From Phytoseiulus persimilis (Eukaryota; Arthropoda; Arachnida; Mesostigmata; Phytoseiidae), in assembly GCA_037576195.1 (NCBI GenBank), contig CM075103.1, forward strand, positions 930,001 to 994,000: 64,000 nucleotides of DNA. The letters run 5' to 3'. The notes beneath the pieces were generated by a model. The model did not search any database. It was not told the DNA's origin and saw only the letters and a program-made list of their open reading frames with translations. The position numbers were made by a program, and so were the translations under genes. Positions 1 to 12,974 of this stretch are shown here, in pieces. How positions within the stretch are numbered: position 1 is the stretch's first letter; each line of letters opens with the position of its first letter.

Positions 1-715
1 CTGTTGCTCAGTGCAGCACCACGTAGCCGGTCACAGGGTAGCGAGTAGCATGGCGGCGCGCGAACCAACCTGAGAAAGACGATTGAAACAGATTGTCGAC
101 TTTTATTTTGATGCCTCTCCCGAGCGCGTCGAAAGGAAGGTGGTTGCGCCTCGGTCGAGTTCGATAACGCTGAGTTGCGTGAGAATCCTCCGTTGCAGAG
201 CTTGGACCCTGCTTTGCTTCCCTTCTCACTCTCGAACTCGTCTGCTTCACGCCACTGTTGGCCTACTACTACAGTCCTGCCCTACAGCTAAAAGCCGCCT
301 CCCGCATCAGCCTCCGTCAGAGTAGTGGCGTTTGGATGCAGCCGCTCGATTCTCACTTCGCTGTGAGTCCGATTTATCCGCTCACGGCGGAACAAACTCG
401 AAGAGTTCAAGTTGGAGCTTGGCGGCTAACGACTTTCTTCATGCATGGCCACCGAGACTGGAGCCCCGGGGCCCAGTTGTTCCTCCCGCCTCCAATCTCC
501 GCTCGCCAAGTTTATGGTTTCCCGATTTGAATTAGGCGCCGTCGCCGCTGTTTTCATGTGGATGAAGAAGATACAGAGAGTTCTCTCGACAGTGGCGGCC
601 GCGGCGTCTTCCATTCAGTCTGGTGTTCGATTATCGCTTGTGGTGACAGTGTTCGTGGACGCGATTTCCAAAATGAAGTGTACGTAGCCCAGCTGGACTC
701 GACTCCAAGAACGAA
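1..715 (+). other. 5' flank and probable 5' UTR of MED14
   Basis: No conserved protein is visible here. A start codon at 50-52 sits in a YY1-like context (ATGGCGGCG) and opens an 8-codon upstream frame that stops at 71-73. Several further short frames occur before the MED14 start at 716. The stretch is most easily read as promoter plus a leader carrying upstream ATGs, but no TATA box or transcription start can be placed. Confidence 0.4.
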
Positions 716-3700
716 ATGGAGAAAATGACTTTCGACATACCGGGTGATCCCACAGTGGGTGGAGCGACCACCATTCCCCTGGGCCGGTTAATTGACTTCG
801 TTCTCCAGAAAACCTATCATGAACTGACCGTTCTGGCCGAGCTATTGCCGAGGAAGAATGACATGGAACGTAAGATTGAGATAATCACGTTCACGAATAC
901 AACTCGGCAATTGTTCGTGAGACTGCTCGCTTTGGTAAAATGGGCAGCCAGCGCGGGAAAAGTGGAGAAATGTGCGAACATTGTCAATTTCCTCGATAAG
1001 CAAAGCATGCTCTTCGTGGAAACCGCTGATATGTTTGCGGTGTTGTCGCGGGAGACATTGGTACAGGCGCGGTTGCCTAGCTTTCATATTCTTGGCGCCG
1101 CTGAAATCTTGACTACGGGCACGTATTCGAGGCTTCCGACATGCATCAGAGATAGGGTTGTTCCACCGGACCCCATCTCCGCCGAGAGCAAGAGACAAAC
1201 ATTAGAACGACTGGACCACATAATACAATACCGACTCGTGTCAGCCGAGCTGCCATCGCAAATGAGCACTCTGGAAATAAAGAAAGGTCGTGTCACCTTC
1301 CGAGTTGAGAACGAATTCAGGGTGAGTCTGACACTCATGGGTGACGGCCCTCAAGTTCCGTGGCGGTTGCTCAATATCGACATTCTGGTTGAAGACAAAG
1401 ACACTGGCGACTGCAAAGCTTTGGTGAGTACATTTCGCTATTCCGATCTGGAGGGCATCCGATCACATGACTCGCGACTTGAAAAGTTGCGCAACGGCTC
1501 CAGGATGAATTCAACTGAGACCATCGTTCTTTTTGAAGGTACACCCCATGCAAGTCACTTACATCCATCAATTGGTACAATCTCGCCTGGTTGAACACCC
1601 AAAACCTCTCCATGAAGTGTATCAATGTTTGCATTTCTTCTGTCTGAGCCTGCAGCTTGAGGTTCTTCATACGCAAATAATCCGTTTGTGCCACGAGCGG
1701 CTCGGGGACTCAGTACGCATTGAAGAATATCACTCCGGTGCTATGCTGAAACTCCATTACTGGAGAGAACAGAGTTCCTTGTTGGATGAACGACCATTCC
1801 ACCTCATCATCCATGTTGACGATGAGGATCCCGGGAAGCCGTTGCAAGTGTCGCATTCGCCCGAAATAACGGACAAGGCAGAAGGAGCCTGGATAGACCC
1901 TTGCATAAAGTCGGAGTTCCTATCGATAGAGAAACTTCTCATCCAGACGATCCACATCCGGACGCGCCAGAAACTCTCCTACCTGAGAGACGAGTTTTTC
2001 AAGGACCTTTTGGCCCCGGGAATCGAGTGCACTTTGGGAGGAAGTCCACCTCTCTTGCAAATTCCTGTAGTACAGCCATGTTCATCGTCCGAGCATCTCG
2101 TGCTCACAGTCGACACCCACACGGGATACGTGATGAGCTTCGTGCCTCAACACGACCCGCCAATGATTACAGAGCTCCAAGATATCGTCAACAGTCTCGC
2201 CGTTGATGCTTCACCAGAGATGAAGGAACGTCTGGCTGCAACTGTTCTACATTTGAAGTTTTGGATCACCCTGAAACGTTGTAAAACAACCGTGCAGCAT
2301 CTTCCAGTGCTTGCCATAGGAACTAATCCCGTGATCGCAATACCAGAAGATCATCCGTTGAATCAGCTGTCCAAGTTCACCCTCTTCGTCAAACTCTGCA
2401 AACATGCCTATTACTACGTCATCATTGAACTGCAGGCAACGAAACCCTCCGATAGCATACACTTCAATTATTATCTCTTGAGTGTCACAGGTGAGACGAT
2501 AACGTTCTCGATAGTGTCAGTCGTTCTTCCGACATCAACACGCTCGTTCTTTTACTCGACAATATTGGACCAAGCTCTGCTGTCCAGGCTGCGAACACTC
2601 TTCCAAATCTGGAATTCTTTTCAGGAGAGAATCGGCTAAGCAGTTTCTACCGCCTCGACAGTCAATCCATCATTCACGGACCGTGCACTGATATGGAGCT
2701 ATTGTCGAACACTAATGAGAAAGCCCCACTCAAGCGGTCGCTCAGCGGTCAAGATGCAGCCCCGCCAATGAAGAAACCTAGGTATCAAGGCTATTTCTTC
2801 AGCGACGTGGCTCACATCGTCGCATTCTGTGATGATCGATTGCCCTTCTGCTCGCTCACCAGAGAACTGGAGTCTCGAGGCGTTTGCCATCGTGGGCTCC
2901 AGATAGAGGGCGCTCAGACGAACTTCTACGTTAAAATCGTACAGATGCCGATGGGACCCGACGTTCCAGAAGATGTGGCCGATGAATTGAGACGCTCATT
3001 GCTCAGTTGCACGTTCCGGCTCCAGGTGCGAGGCATGAAAGCCTGGCTCTGCGAATTGATTTTCCACGATTGCCCCTTGGCTACGAGTCAAACAAGAGAG
3101 CGGAGCGCGACGCGACCGATCTACTTCATGTACGATTTCACCCAGAACAATACGACAGCTGTGATCGACGAATGGCTAGCCGACTGGGCTATAGTTAGTA
3201 AACTGTATAGCGTTGTAATCAAATATGCGGCTGACATCAAAGACGAAAAAAACGCCGCGTTACTCGAAACGTCCGAGGTCCTATCCTATTCTTACAAACG
3301 GCTTACCATCGGCTACGGGTCCGAGAAAAGCTATACGGTGACGATATATTGGCGTCCAGTTGAGAAACGATTTCAGTTAGTGTTCGGTGTTGTCGGTCTC
3401 TCGGTCAGCTCGACGAATCCTCACACTGTTATAGCGCATCAGTTGTCATATGATTTCAATCAGAACGAGTCGATAACGGGCCTCTTACAAACATTGAGAG
3501 ACACTTATCGACCTCTGTTATCACTCTCGCGGCTACCGTCTATTCCCCAGTTGGGCACCATCAACACTAAAGCGAACATACCTGTACAGACATTCATGCT
3601 TATCCCTCAATCATCCACGTGCTTCAGACTGGTCTACCGCGCTGTCTTCTGTTTGGAGATCCAGTGTCGTAAAGGAGACGGCTGTGTTATCATTCGGGAC

Positions 3701-5242
3701 GGAGCATTCAGTCATTTCGACAGGGGTCGACACGTCGAGGAATATATGCCTATTCCGGGTCTCAGAGCGTTTCTGAGCAAATTCACGCGTCAGACGTCCG
3801 ATGGAGCCGCCTTGAACCAAGCCAACGCTCCCGTTTCTCCCCTTCAAATGGAGAGCATCGACGCGTTCTTATCTCCATCGATGACGAAAGCCAACTCTCC
3901 TTCTGGCGGCCGTGCCTCTGATGGGGGGGCACTACGCTTCCCGCAACATCACCCCATGACGCCTCCGTCGAATCCACATACGCCAGCTTCTCCTCACCCA
4001 TCCATGTTGCCCTCAAATTACTCGGCGTCTCCAAACCCATCATTTGTGCATACTCCTTCTAATATTCCACCCAGTTCTCCTCTCGCGCCGCCTCCTTCAT
4101 CGCCTTACCCAGTCAACTCACCTCATATGACCTCTCCATCTCCGTCGCCGGCTCAGCAGCAGCAGCCTCAATCAAGTCAGAATTTCGCGGCCAACGACCC
4201 CACATCACCTGCGTTTCCGCTACTATCGGCTTCCCCGGCGAATCAGTGGCCGTCATCTCCAGCACCACCCCGTCCCTCCCCACGGCCGTTCCAGCCGTCC
4301 CCGGGTGGACCTTCCCCCGCGCAGCCATCCAGTGTCGAAGTCAGGCCGCCGCATTCGATGTCTCGAGTCGCGCCAGGTATTCCCGGGAATTGGACGGCCG
4401 CTGTTCCTATCGTGTTGACGCACGAAAATTTCGACACCCTCTGTTCCCCCAGCACGCCGAACTATTCTCCTTTGGAGAAATGTCTCGGGTGTGCGTTCAT
4501 GCGTTTCAATATCCAGCGCATAGTCCGATCAGATGACCAACTTCAAGTCCGCAACATCAACGAACCGGGGATCGTCTTATTCAGGATTGAGCAACTGATT
4601 TTCCGGGTTTCCCTGAATTTGCAGACTATGCAATCTCTACACGTGAAAATATCCCATCCCGAAAATGCTGCACAACCCTTCTCCTTAGAGGACATTCAGG
4701 TTGTCGAGCGTTATTTCGATACCAAAGTGGCCTCTATACCCTACAAGCCGAACGCCTTCACTTCGTTCATCAGACTTTTGAACACGCCTCAACGCATGCA
4801 ACGAGATTTCATACAGTTGATGCGCTTGGAGCTCTGTCCACCACAAAGCTCGCTGTTTCGATGGAGTTTCCAGCTGTGTCTTACCATACCTCCGTCAGCC
4901 CCACTCATAGCCCCAGCCGGGAATGCCTCTGTCCTGATTACGCGCAATAAGATGCTATTCTACTTCCAACTTAGTCCATTAAGACCGCCAGCAGAGCCTC
5001 ACGCGGCCGCCAACCAGCATCCGGTTGCGGTACCTATGGTGTACGACTACCAGACGAACACTGTCAGTTTAGCTGCGGAAAGGCGAGGGCCGGAACAGGG
5101 CGCCCACTCATCTCCGACGCTCAACTTCATCGCGTCGTTCTTGCGAGCATCTCATGATTACCAAAACTCTACCGAATGTTCGATATACCCTTCCATCAGA
5201 GATCTAGTAACCCAGCTGACTGTGAGTGAGAGGAGAGAGTGA
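716..5242 (+). CDS. MED14: Mediator complex subunit 14
   Basis: MED14 is the backbone subunit of Mediator, joining head, middle and tail modules and bridging activators to RNA polymerase II. Three exons fit: 716-1423, 1539-2490 and 2625-5242. The introns are 115 and 134 bp, with donors GTGAGT and GTGAGA and acceptors GAAG and TTCAG. The joins restore the expected continuity (DKDTGDCKAL to VHPMQVTYIHQLVQ). The product is 1425 aa, close to the roughly 1450 aa of human MED14. The N-terminal domain includes RTRQLFVRLLALVKWA-like sequence (QLFVRLLALVKWA here) and an LAELL motif. A Ser/Pro-rich linker spans about residues 950-1145, as in other animals, followed by the conserved C-terminal block (LCLTIPPSAPLIAP). 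The start is the first ATG in this frame; MEKMTFDIPG replaces the long Ala/Gly-rich N-terminus of vertebrates. No frame breaks were seen over 4.3 kb of coding sequence. Confidence 0.96.
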
Positions 5243-5248
5243 AATAAA
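5243..5248 (+). terminator. MED14 poly(A) signal
   Basis: An AATAAA hexamer starts directly after the MED14 stop codon TGA (5240-5242). This would give an unusually short 3' UTR. Confidence 0.5.
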
Positions 5249-5576
5249 TACGACCAGGGGAGCTTCGAAAGACAGGATTCAATATAGTATTTTTTCTCCT
5301 CTCTGAAACGAAGCGAAAGCGCTGATGATGTAGGAGCATCAGCGGAGTCCGCTCTTCCTCCGTTCGTGCCACTTGATGCTGGCCCCCGGGAGAGCTGACC
5401 TCAAGCTCCCGTAAATCTTGCGAATCCTCCCGCAGCTGTTGCAATCGACGAGTGAGCTTACGAATCATGTAATGCTCTCCAAGAGCACCCAACACTTGGT
5501 GGCAAATTCGACCTCCTGAGGAAATCACGGAATGAGATGGAACTCGAGTTCTCCATCGGCTTCATGCGAGGGTCTA
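5249..5576. other. MED14 3' flank
   Basis: No convincing gene. The minus-strand open frame here has no recognisable similarity. The stretch separates MED14 from the foldback element, whose TA flank lies at 5575-5576. Confidence 0.4.
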
Positions 5577-6673
5577 CAGGGTGGTCATCGTAAGTCGGGA
5601 ATTTTCTTACTCTCTCTTCTTTTGCTCATAAATCGGTGAAAAATTATCCGATTCTGGACTTTTTTTTTCATTCGATAGCTGGAAGGATGGCGCATCTTTT
5701 TCTTCTCGATTTTGTGAATCGGTAGAAAACTGAATTTCGCAAATCGGCGCAAAGATTGCCTTCCTTTTTCAAGTTTTTCAAAAAAACAGTAGGCAAACTT
5801 CTGAAGTTGACCGATCGAATTCGTAAGTGTCAAGGTCGACCCAGGATAGGATGCTGCTCAAACGCCCGGCAACTCCAGATTTCTAGCTTAGGACCTGTGA
5901 CGAGGACGATCGTTGTGAGATCGTTTCAACCTTGACCTCAAGATCGACCTCCTGACAAGATCGCGTCCTCTTTCCATTTTGGCCCTTAACTCCTCAGGGA
6001 AGCCGAAGTCGGGAAATTTTCCGATGGCAAAAAGCTCTTAGATTGGTCCAGACTACCCGACCAGGGTGTTGGCGGGTCGATTCGAGAACTTTTTTTCCCC
6101 CCGAAAATCCCGCCTCCTCAATTTTTTGAAAAAGTTGTCGGATCGACCCGCTAACTTCTTCGTCAGGTAGTGTGGACCAATCTAAGAACTCTTTGCCATC
6201 GGAAAATTCCCCGAATTCGGATTCCCTGAGGTGTTAAGGGCCAAAATGCAAAGAGGACGCGATCTTGTCAGGAGGTCGATCTTGAGGTCAAGGTTGGAAC
6301 GATCGTTCGTCCTCCTCACAGGTCCTGAGCTAGAAATCTGGAGTTGCCGGGCGTTTGAGCAGCATCCTATGCTGCGTCGACCTTGACACTTACGGATTCG
6401 ATCGGTCGAATTCGGAAGTTTGCCGACTGTTTTTTTTTGAAAAACTTGAAAAAAAAAGGCAATCTTTGAGCCGATTTGCGAAATTGAGTTTCCTGCCGGT
6501 TCACAAAGATGCGCCATCCTTCCAGCTATCGAATGCAAAAAAAAGTCCAGAATAGGTTAGTTTTTACTATGAACTGCGGAAAATCCGCGAATAAATCGCT
6601 ATTATTATTTTCACCGATTTATGAGCAAGAGAAGAGAGAGTAAGAAAATTCCCGACTTACGATGACCACCCTG
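5577..6673. mobile_element. Foldback (long inverted-repeat) DNA element, copy 1
   Basis: The element begins CAGGGTGGTCATCGTAAGTC and ends with the reverse complement of that sequence, with TA dinucleotides outside both ends (5575-5576 and 6674-6675). Almost the whole element is a palindrome with arms of about 500-545 bp. For example, GATTGGTCCAGACTACC near 6043 is mirrored by GGTAGTGTGGACCAATC near 6166, and a short spacer lies around 6090-6150. No transposase frame is present, so it is non-autonomous. The TA flanks and CAGGG terminus fit a Tc1/mariner-type target duplication, which is an inference. A diverged second copy lies at 50769-51743. Confidence 0.85.
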
Positions 6674-8296
6674 TATATGCCTCGATCTCCGATGGACCGC
6701 GTAGGAGCAGATTCGAGTCACGTCAAAAACTCGGTTTATTAGGACTGAAATCAATTTCTAATGTCCGCATCATAATGAAATTAAGTTGTTAAAGATCATA
6801 ATCGATAAATAACGCAAGAATAAACGTATTGCTCAATTGGTTCTCTCGTTCCCACTCGCCTAAATGATTGGATGATTGATTGATAAGTAAACTCTCGGCG
6901 CAAACGATGAGATGAGTGTTCAATGTCAGTGAAGTGGACTGAAGGAACATGACTGCTGCTGGAACTCTCTGGGGAACTGTCATATCCAGTTCACGGAGCA
7001 TCTTCCCTGAAGCTCACTCTAGGCTGTCACATATGCAACTATGTATACATATCCTCATAAGTATTCCTGTGTGTATATATACATACATATAAATTCACGA
7101 TCATGTTGTTTTGTCAAGTTACGATTCAACGAATAATGTACATTTGTTGTAAGTTTCCACGTCAACCTTGTCGATCTCTACCGGCCGCTACGTGGATCAA
7201 AGACTAGATCCAGTTCGTCAACACACCTCTCTGATGCCGACTTGTCGCCTACTCTCGCTCGCAATGAGAAGGTCGTTCGAACGGGTGGGGAGGTTGGCAA
7301 GGGAACGATCGGTCGTTAATGAGGTAGAACTCGTTGTGGTTGCGTGGATATAACGATAATTTTGAGTCCATCACCCGTAGGCTATGAGTCATCCGGACAG
7401 CCAGCGGAACAAAGTCCTGTCTGATTCGTGTCTGTGCCTCGAATGATAAGTCGTGATTGATGGTGGTCCACAGCACACGGTCTCCCTGATCGATTTTTCA
7501 ATCGGAACTCCACGTTTCAAGATTCGCCGGGGTAAACTGGGTTGATTTCAATTTTTTCCGAGAACATCCTCCGGAGATATTTGAAGTAATGTTTCCTCAT
7601 GATCACTAGGATGGTCCACATGATCCCGTTCGCATGGGAACAAGAAGACTTTCCTCCGCATGACATAGACAGGAACCCTCACGTTCCCCTCCCGATGATG
7701 ACCGAGTTATTCTGACACCGATTTCGAAACCCAGAATTCCTAAATCGGATTATACACCCGAGGAGATGAATTCAGATGTTCTTGTCCCCTGATTCGGATT
7801 GGTTCCTTGTTGATCCATCTATAAAACTTGCTTTCGACATAATTTGAACGTATCCTGCGCATTCACGCTCAGAGTCGATGAAAATGTTGAAATAACCCAA
7901 ACTTCCAATCTTCTCCAATGATGGCCTCTGTTTTATCTGTACAAAACTGTCGATAATGTATACCTATATGCGTGCTTGTCTATGTTTGTATATATATATT
8001 CATGTATGTATATATATATTTATATCTATTTCATATATTATCTGTGTTCTTCGATCTCACAAGCATGCTGCTCACAAAGTGCAGCGCTTAGACCTCTCGT
8101 CCGCTAGTTCCCGCGTGTGCCATCCTGCCCGCCTGATCGTCCGCCAACTTCTTGATTTGTTGCCTTGATCTGTCTACATTTCGGAAAAATTGCTGAGACT
8201 CTCCCTCTCGCCTTGCATGTTCCTCGGAGGGTTGGATTCGCGTTACGACTACCCTGGTAGCGAAATATTCATAGAACTTTGGATTCAGGTGCTTTG
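6674..8296. other. AT-rich intergenic DNA with TA/CA microsatellites
   Basis: The stretch between the foldback element and the 3' end of NRF1 has no coding potential I can support. It contains interrupted (TA)n/(CATA)n microsatellites at about 7020-7100 and 7955-8045. It may include the 3' UTR of NRF1, since no canonical poly(A) signal was placed close to the stop. Confidence 0.5.
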
Positions 8297-10469
8297 CTAG
8301 TCGTTCCCAGTGACGAGCTCGATTTCCTGGCTGTCACCACTCGCTTCTTGCGTGACTTGGAGCGAATCTTCGTCTTCTGGGCTTGTACTGGAGGCCGACT
8401 GCATCACCTGCATCTGCGGATGATGATACATGGACACTGGAATCGCTACCATGCCGCTGACGGAAAAAGTGCCACTTTGAGTGCCGTCTTCGCCTGTGAG
8501 GATGATTTGACTGCCCTGAGAAAGTGCGTTCTCCAGGGTGGCCACCGCATCCGTTCCAGCAATATCCACGCCCTGTGTCTCGACCGCATCCGTGGTCAAA
8601 ACTTGGCTGTCCGAATGGCCAGTACCTTGTTGAATGGAAGATACTGCTCGTAACTGAGCCTGGGTCCCATCCGGAAGCGTTAGCATTGCCGTGTTGGGGT
8701 CGACTTGAATTATTGAGACAGTTCCGTCCGGGTTGTTGATAGCCTGCACCATCGTCGTTCCATAGATGCTTCCGTTACTCGAGTAGATCGTTTGCGCGTT
8801 GGCGAGAGTTTCTGCGCTCACTTGGATGAGGGTTTGCCCCTGTGCTGTGCTGACTATTTGAGCAGTCTGTTGCTGCTGCTGAGACTGCGACCTGTTAATC
8901 GCGGTCACGGTCGCTGTTGAAGCTGAAGCTTGAATAGCTCTGATAACAGTTGCCTTGTTGTCGTCATCGATTTCCGCCGCCGAGTGTACAACTGTCGGTT
9001 GTTGCGTTGAGGTTGTTTCTCCGAACGCTGGCAGTAGATCTTCCCGGGAATGATATCTGAAGAGGGCTTCATTGAGCAATGATTCTGACAGACAATCCAG
9101 ATCCGAAATCAAAGATCATCATCCGTCCGGGGGTGAGGAGAGCTCCTCCGAGGAAGGTCGTCCTTAACTTACCTGTAGCAGTTGATGACGATCTGTCTCA
9201 AGGCATGAGTCCATGACACTCGCTGCTTATCTTCATCTGAGCGGACGTCCGACCTGACATTCGCCCAAGGTAGATCCTGAGGCCACCAAGGAGGCCGCGT
9301 GCTTTCTCGGCCCCAACCGGGTTTCCCTCTACCAGTCGAGTACTTCAACATGAGCGGAATGAAACAGCGAAGTTGCGCTTGAGTCATTTTCTCGACCGGC
9401 GTGGGGATGCCTGCGATGAAAAGAAGAAACGGTTGATGTTTTCGCGCTCTCGAGAAAGCTCAACGCATCTGGAACCGCAGTTATGGACTCAAAAGTTTCT
9501 GGCCTTCGAAACGACGACTTACCATCAATGACTAACGGAGGCAAATCATGCACACCGTCGGTGCTCCCATTCGTCGTGACGCTTCCTGACGCAACATTCC
9601 CAGTGCCGTTGACATTAGCGACAGCGGGTGCATGTTGCGCCAAAGCATTCTCCAATTCTTGAAGCACCGCGCTTTTCAAGAGGTCCCTCATAACATTCTC
9701 CAGCGGTTGAGCTCCAAATACCTTGAAGTTATCGTTTGGTTTTCCCGGAGTCACTATCATCACTACAGCTTGCTGTCCGATACGAGTCGTGTACTCGTCA
9801 ATGGTGGCTTTCAGTTCCCGTAAAAGTCGCGTCTGTTGTCTCCGTCTGATCGAAGGATCGGTTTCGAAGCAATGAGGTCTCTTCCTCTTCTTGCCTGCGA
9901 GAAGAAGCAGATTGGATAGGCGTATCGGATATCCGCATGGGAGAACTCTATTCCAGTGTGAACGTTCTCTGATTTTTCGAATGAGACTCAACGGTCCTAG
10001 GGAATTGTAAGCCCTCCAAATGATTTCCCGAGAACGAATCAGTTGTACTCTGTCTTGATACGGTAGGGACTATGATGAGAAATCGATATACGCCGGACAT
10101 ACCAGTGGCTATCGCGGCAGCGGCAGCCAAACCAACGGTTCCCGCCACCATAAGACGCTGAGTGACTTCATCATTGGCAACGGCGGCGTTTGTCAGCAGA
10201 TCAGAATCATCGAACTGTTCAGATTCGGGTGTAGAGGGAGGCGATCTGATAACGTCGTCGTGAAGACCAAGACTGTTCGACGTTATGACAGTTGCGCCGC
10301 CCGCAGTCGTTGCGACCACGTTTGACTGATGCACCATTGATGCATTTACTGCAGAAGATAACAAGCCTTGAGTTGGAGACGACGAAGACGACGTCGTTGA
10401 AATCACGGCGTTCATAGTCGTCGTTTTCGAAGCTTCAGTGTCCCTTTTCGAGCTCACATGGCCGGACAA
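8297..10469 (-). CDS. NRF1: Nuclear respiratory factor 1 / erect wing transcription factor
   Basis: NRF1 is a dimeric nuclear activator that binds GC-rich palindromes at promoters of respiratory and growth genes; the fly orthologue is erect wing. Four minus-strand exons fit: 10469-10103, 9894-9523, 9410-9173 and 9056-8297. The introns are 208, 112 and 116 bp, with donors GTATGT, GTAAGT and GTAAGT and CAG acceptors. Phases agree and give 578 aa. The DNA-binding and dimerisation region is plain: GKKRKRPHCFETDPSIRRRQ, RVGQQAV-like and FKVFGAQPLENV, then PPLVIDG joined to GIP, MTQAQLRCFIP, YSTGRGKPGWG and PWANVRSDVR. The C-terminal transactivation part is Gln/Thr/Ser-rich (AINNPDGTVSIIQVD) and ends PVSMYHHPQMQVM. 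The chosen start, MSGHVSSKRD, is the first ATG of the open frame; an upstream noncoding exon is possible. Confidence 0.95.
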
Positions 10470-12974
10470 GTATAGGATCCGGGGAGAGCAGCGGTGGGCG
10501 ACACATGATTATCCCTGATCTCCATCACTGGAAAATTTAACGCGATAGATTAGTTTCGTTTCCATTCATATGTCGAGACAAAGCATAAGCCGAAATTTAT
10601 CTGCAGTCGCTTGTTGGATTCACTGATAGCGACTGATCGTTCGATAGGAGGATAATGGGCATGGGTCGGACTCAAGTAGCCCCCGCGAGGCTTCAAGGAT
10701 GATGATAGATTCATTTACCCCGGAGTCCCGGGTTGGGGGACCGTTGCAGATGCGAAGCATCATAGGTTCCATGACCGCAGCGTGCTCTACGCGCGGAACT
10801 TTTCTGCGAAATGAAAGATTCCTCGTATCTTCCTCGTATAAGTGTTGTAGCATTATCAAGCGCGGGTCCGCACCAACAGCTTCATGAGGTAGAGATGTAG
10901 TGAAATTATCTGATACCCTCCATCAACGTCCCCGCTCGACCCACGAAGCAGCTTGGGATCAATAGGTTCCTCGGGTGAAATTCTCGAACAAATCAGGGTC
11001 TCGACTGACTTCCGCAAGGGTACGGAGTTGTTTTTTTTCCAGCCGCCGGGTGGGATCAGAGGGCTTCGATATAGGCGGGCCATCTCCAGAACCATAGCAT
11101 CGGCTACACAGGTCGAAATCGAACACGGAAAGTCGCCTGACTACTATGCTTTGGTTTGCCATGTCCATAGTCTAGTTCGACAGCCGCTCGCGACGAATAT
11201 TCGAAGTCTGGGGAAGACCGATCTTCCGAATCACTGACGTATGCCATCTCTGGACTACATTTCGTGCCATAAGCAGCGAGAAATGAACTCGCAGCCGGGT
11301 AGTGGAGCTAAAAAGACAGTTGCCACCCGTCAAATCTACATGGGCGATAGACACGGGCCGTCGGCTCGTCAGTCAGTCTTTTGGTCAGTCGCCCGTCGAG
11401 CTCGCGGTCGGTCGAGCAGTCTGCCGTCGATCGGGTGTCTATGAAGCAAACAAGGAAGCAAGCAAGCAGCCCTCCTTTTTGACTGCGCCGCTAGCGATAC
11501 TTCTGCGATTGCGCTGCGCGTCAGGGCCGTGTGGGGATGCGCCAGCCAGCGAGCAAGCGCAGGAAGAGTCACACCAAAATCCGCTTCGCAGTTACGACTA
11601 TATGTAGACGTCGCGTGTCGTCTCGGGACCTCTCCCGGTTTTGATTTGACCCTCTGAGCCCCTCTGAACACTAGAAATGAACTCACCATGCAGGTATTGA
11701 GTGGCACACATCTGGTCCTAGTGTTGTAGTCGTGGTCGGTAGATGTGTAGCTGCTACCAGCCACTGTTACACGACAGCAGCACCATCAGGGAGCAGCGGC
11801 AGCGCGTTTAGGAGCGGCCATCTTGTAGTCAGAGCTACCGCGCTGTTGCTGACCGTTAGGCCTAACGGAGACCGAGTTGTTCGCTCGGTTAACAGTCACC
11901 GAACTCTCGCTATGCCCCAAAGGTTGATAAAGCAATCGCTCCAGTGCTCGGTGGGGAATCGTTGAGTTCGGGGACACAATCGCATACCAAAGTTGGTTTC
12001 GAGCCTATCTGACTGCGATCCCACCCAGCTTCTCAAAAACGTTCATGTCGTCCGGGTTTCGTCGCTTAGATCTCAGAGTTGCCGCGCTGTCATTGCAGAC
12101 TTGTCGGCAGTTTAAACGCAGCTGGGAATAAAGAGTAACTCGAAGTCACGGGAACTTTCTGCGTGTGGGTTCACCTCGGACTGCTGTCCTGATGACGTCA
12201 CTGAAGCAGTTGGGTATCGTTGCCCGCTCCTTCTCAATAGAAATAGCAGCTCTACTGTGTCTAAGTGAGCGCGCCCCTGTTCGGAGCCGGCGGACGACAA
12301 AGCGCTCAGTGAGCATCACAGGTTATCAGTTTTCGAGCTCATTATCCGGGATATTTAGTAAGGAGTTCGGCCTCTTGGATAAGTGGTATTTATTTTCGGT
12401 GACCACGCCGCCGTTAAATACACGAGGAAGAGCTTTTATTCTCTGGGCTCCTCTGAGAATTGTCACATAGAATTGTCGAGTCCGACTTACCGTCCTCGTA
12501 TCATCTGGAGTCTCTTCGCCGTACTCCGGGCGTTGCGAGTGCTTTAAGGATTGCGCGACGAGCTCAAGCATGGTCTTGTTGGACAGTCTTGGGAAAACGC
12601 ACCAGATTTTCCACAGGTTCTTTCTCGTGGAGTGATTGATGCCTTAGGCCCCCTATTGGCCTCATGGTCCTGACCGATAAATATTCAGACTCAAAGGAGG
12701 AGAATCACCAGATATAGTGAGACAATCGTCGTGCTCGCATCCGCGGGGGCTGGACCCCCTCTGCAGCCTACGACGTGTTCTTCTTGAATCCGCGCAGCTT
12801 CATGGGGTTTGTAGTTTAGAAGGCGAGTCAGCGATACTTCAGGGGCATTCGTTGAACCTTTATTCCGCCAGACATACACGGGACGGGATTAGTTCATTTT
12901 GACTTAAGAATTAAAAAGAGGTCAGATACTGAAATTTGTACATGTAACAAGACATGCGATTGCACAACTATCTC
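10470..12974. other. NRF1 upstream region / Bora 3' flank
   Basis: No recognisable protein in 2.5 kb. On the minus strand, sequence complementary to 11810-11825 reads AAGATGGCCGCTCC, a YY1-like core-promoter motif that could mark a start site for a transcript running toward NRF1. Open frames of 60-130 codons overlap each other on both strands and show no family similarity. Confidence 0.35.

Noticed and set aside
1424-1594. Read-through of the first MED14 open frame past 1423
   Set aside because: The residues after KAL have no counterpart in MED14, whereas splicing 1423 to 1539 restores the conserved sequence.
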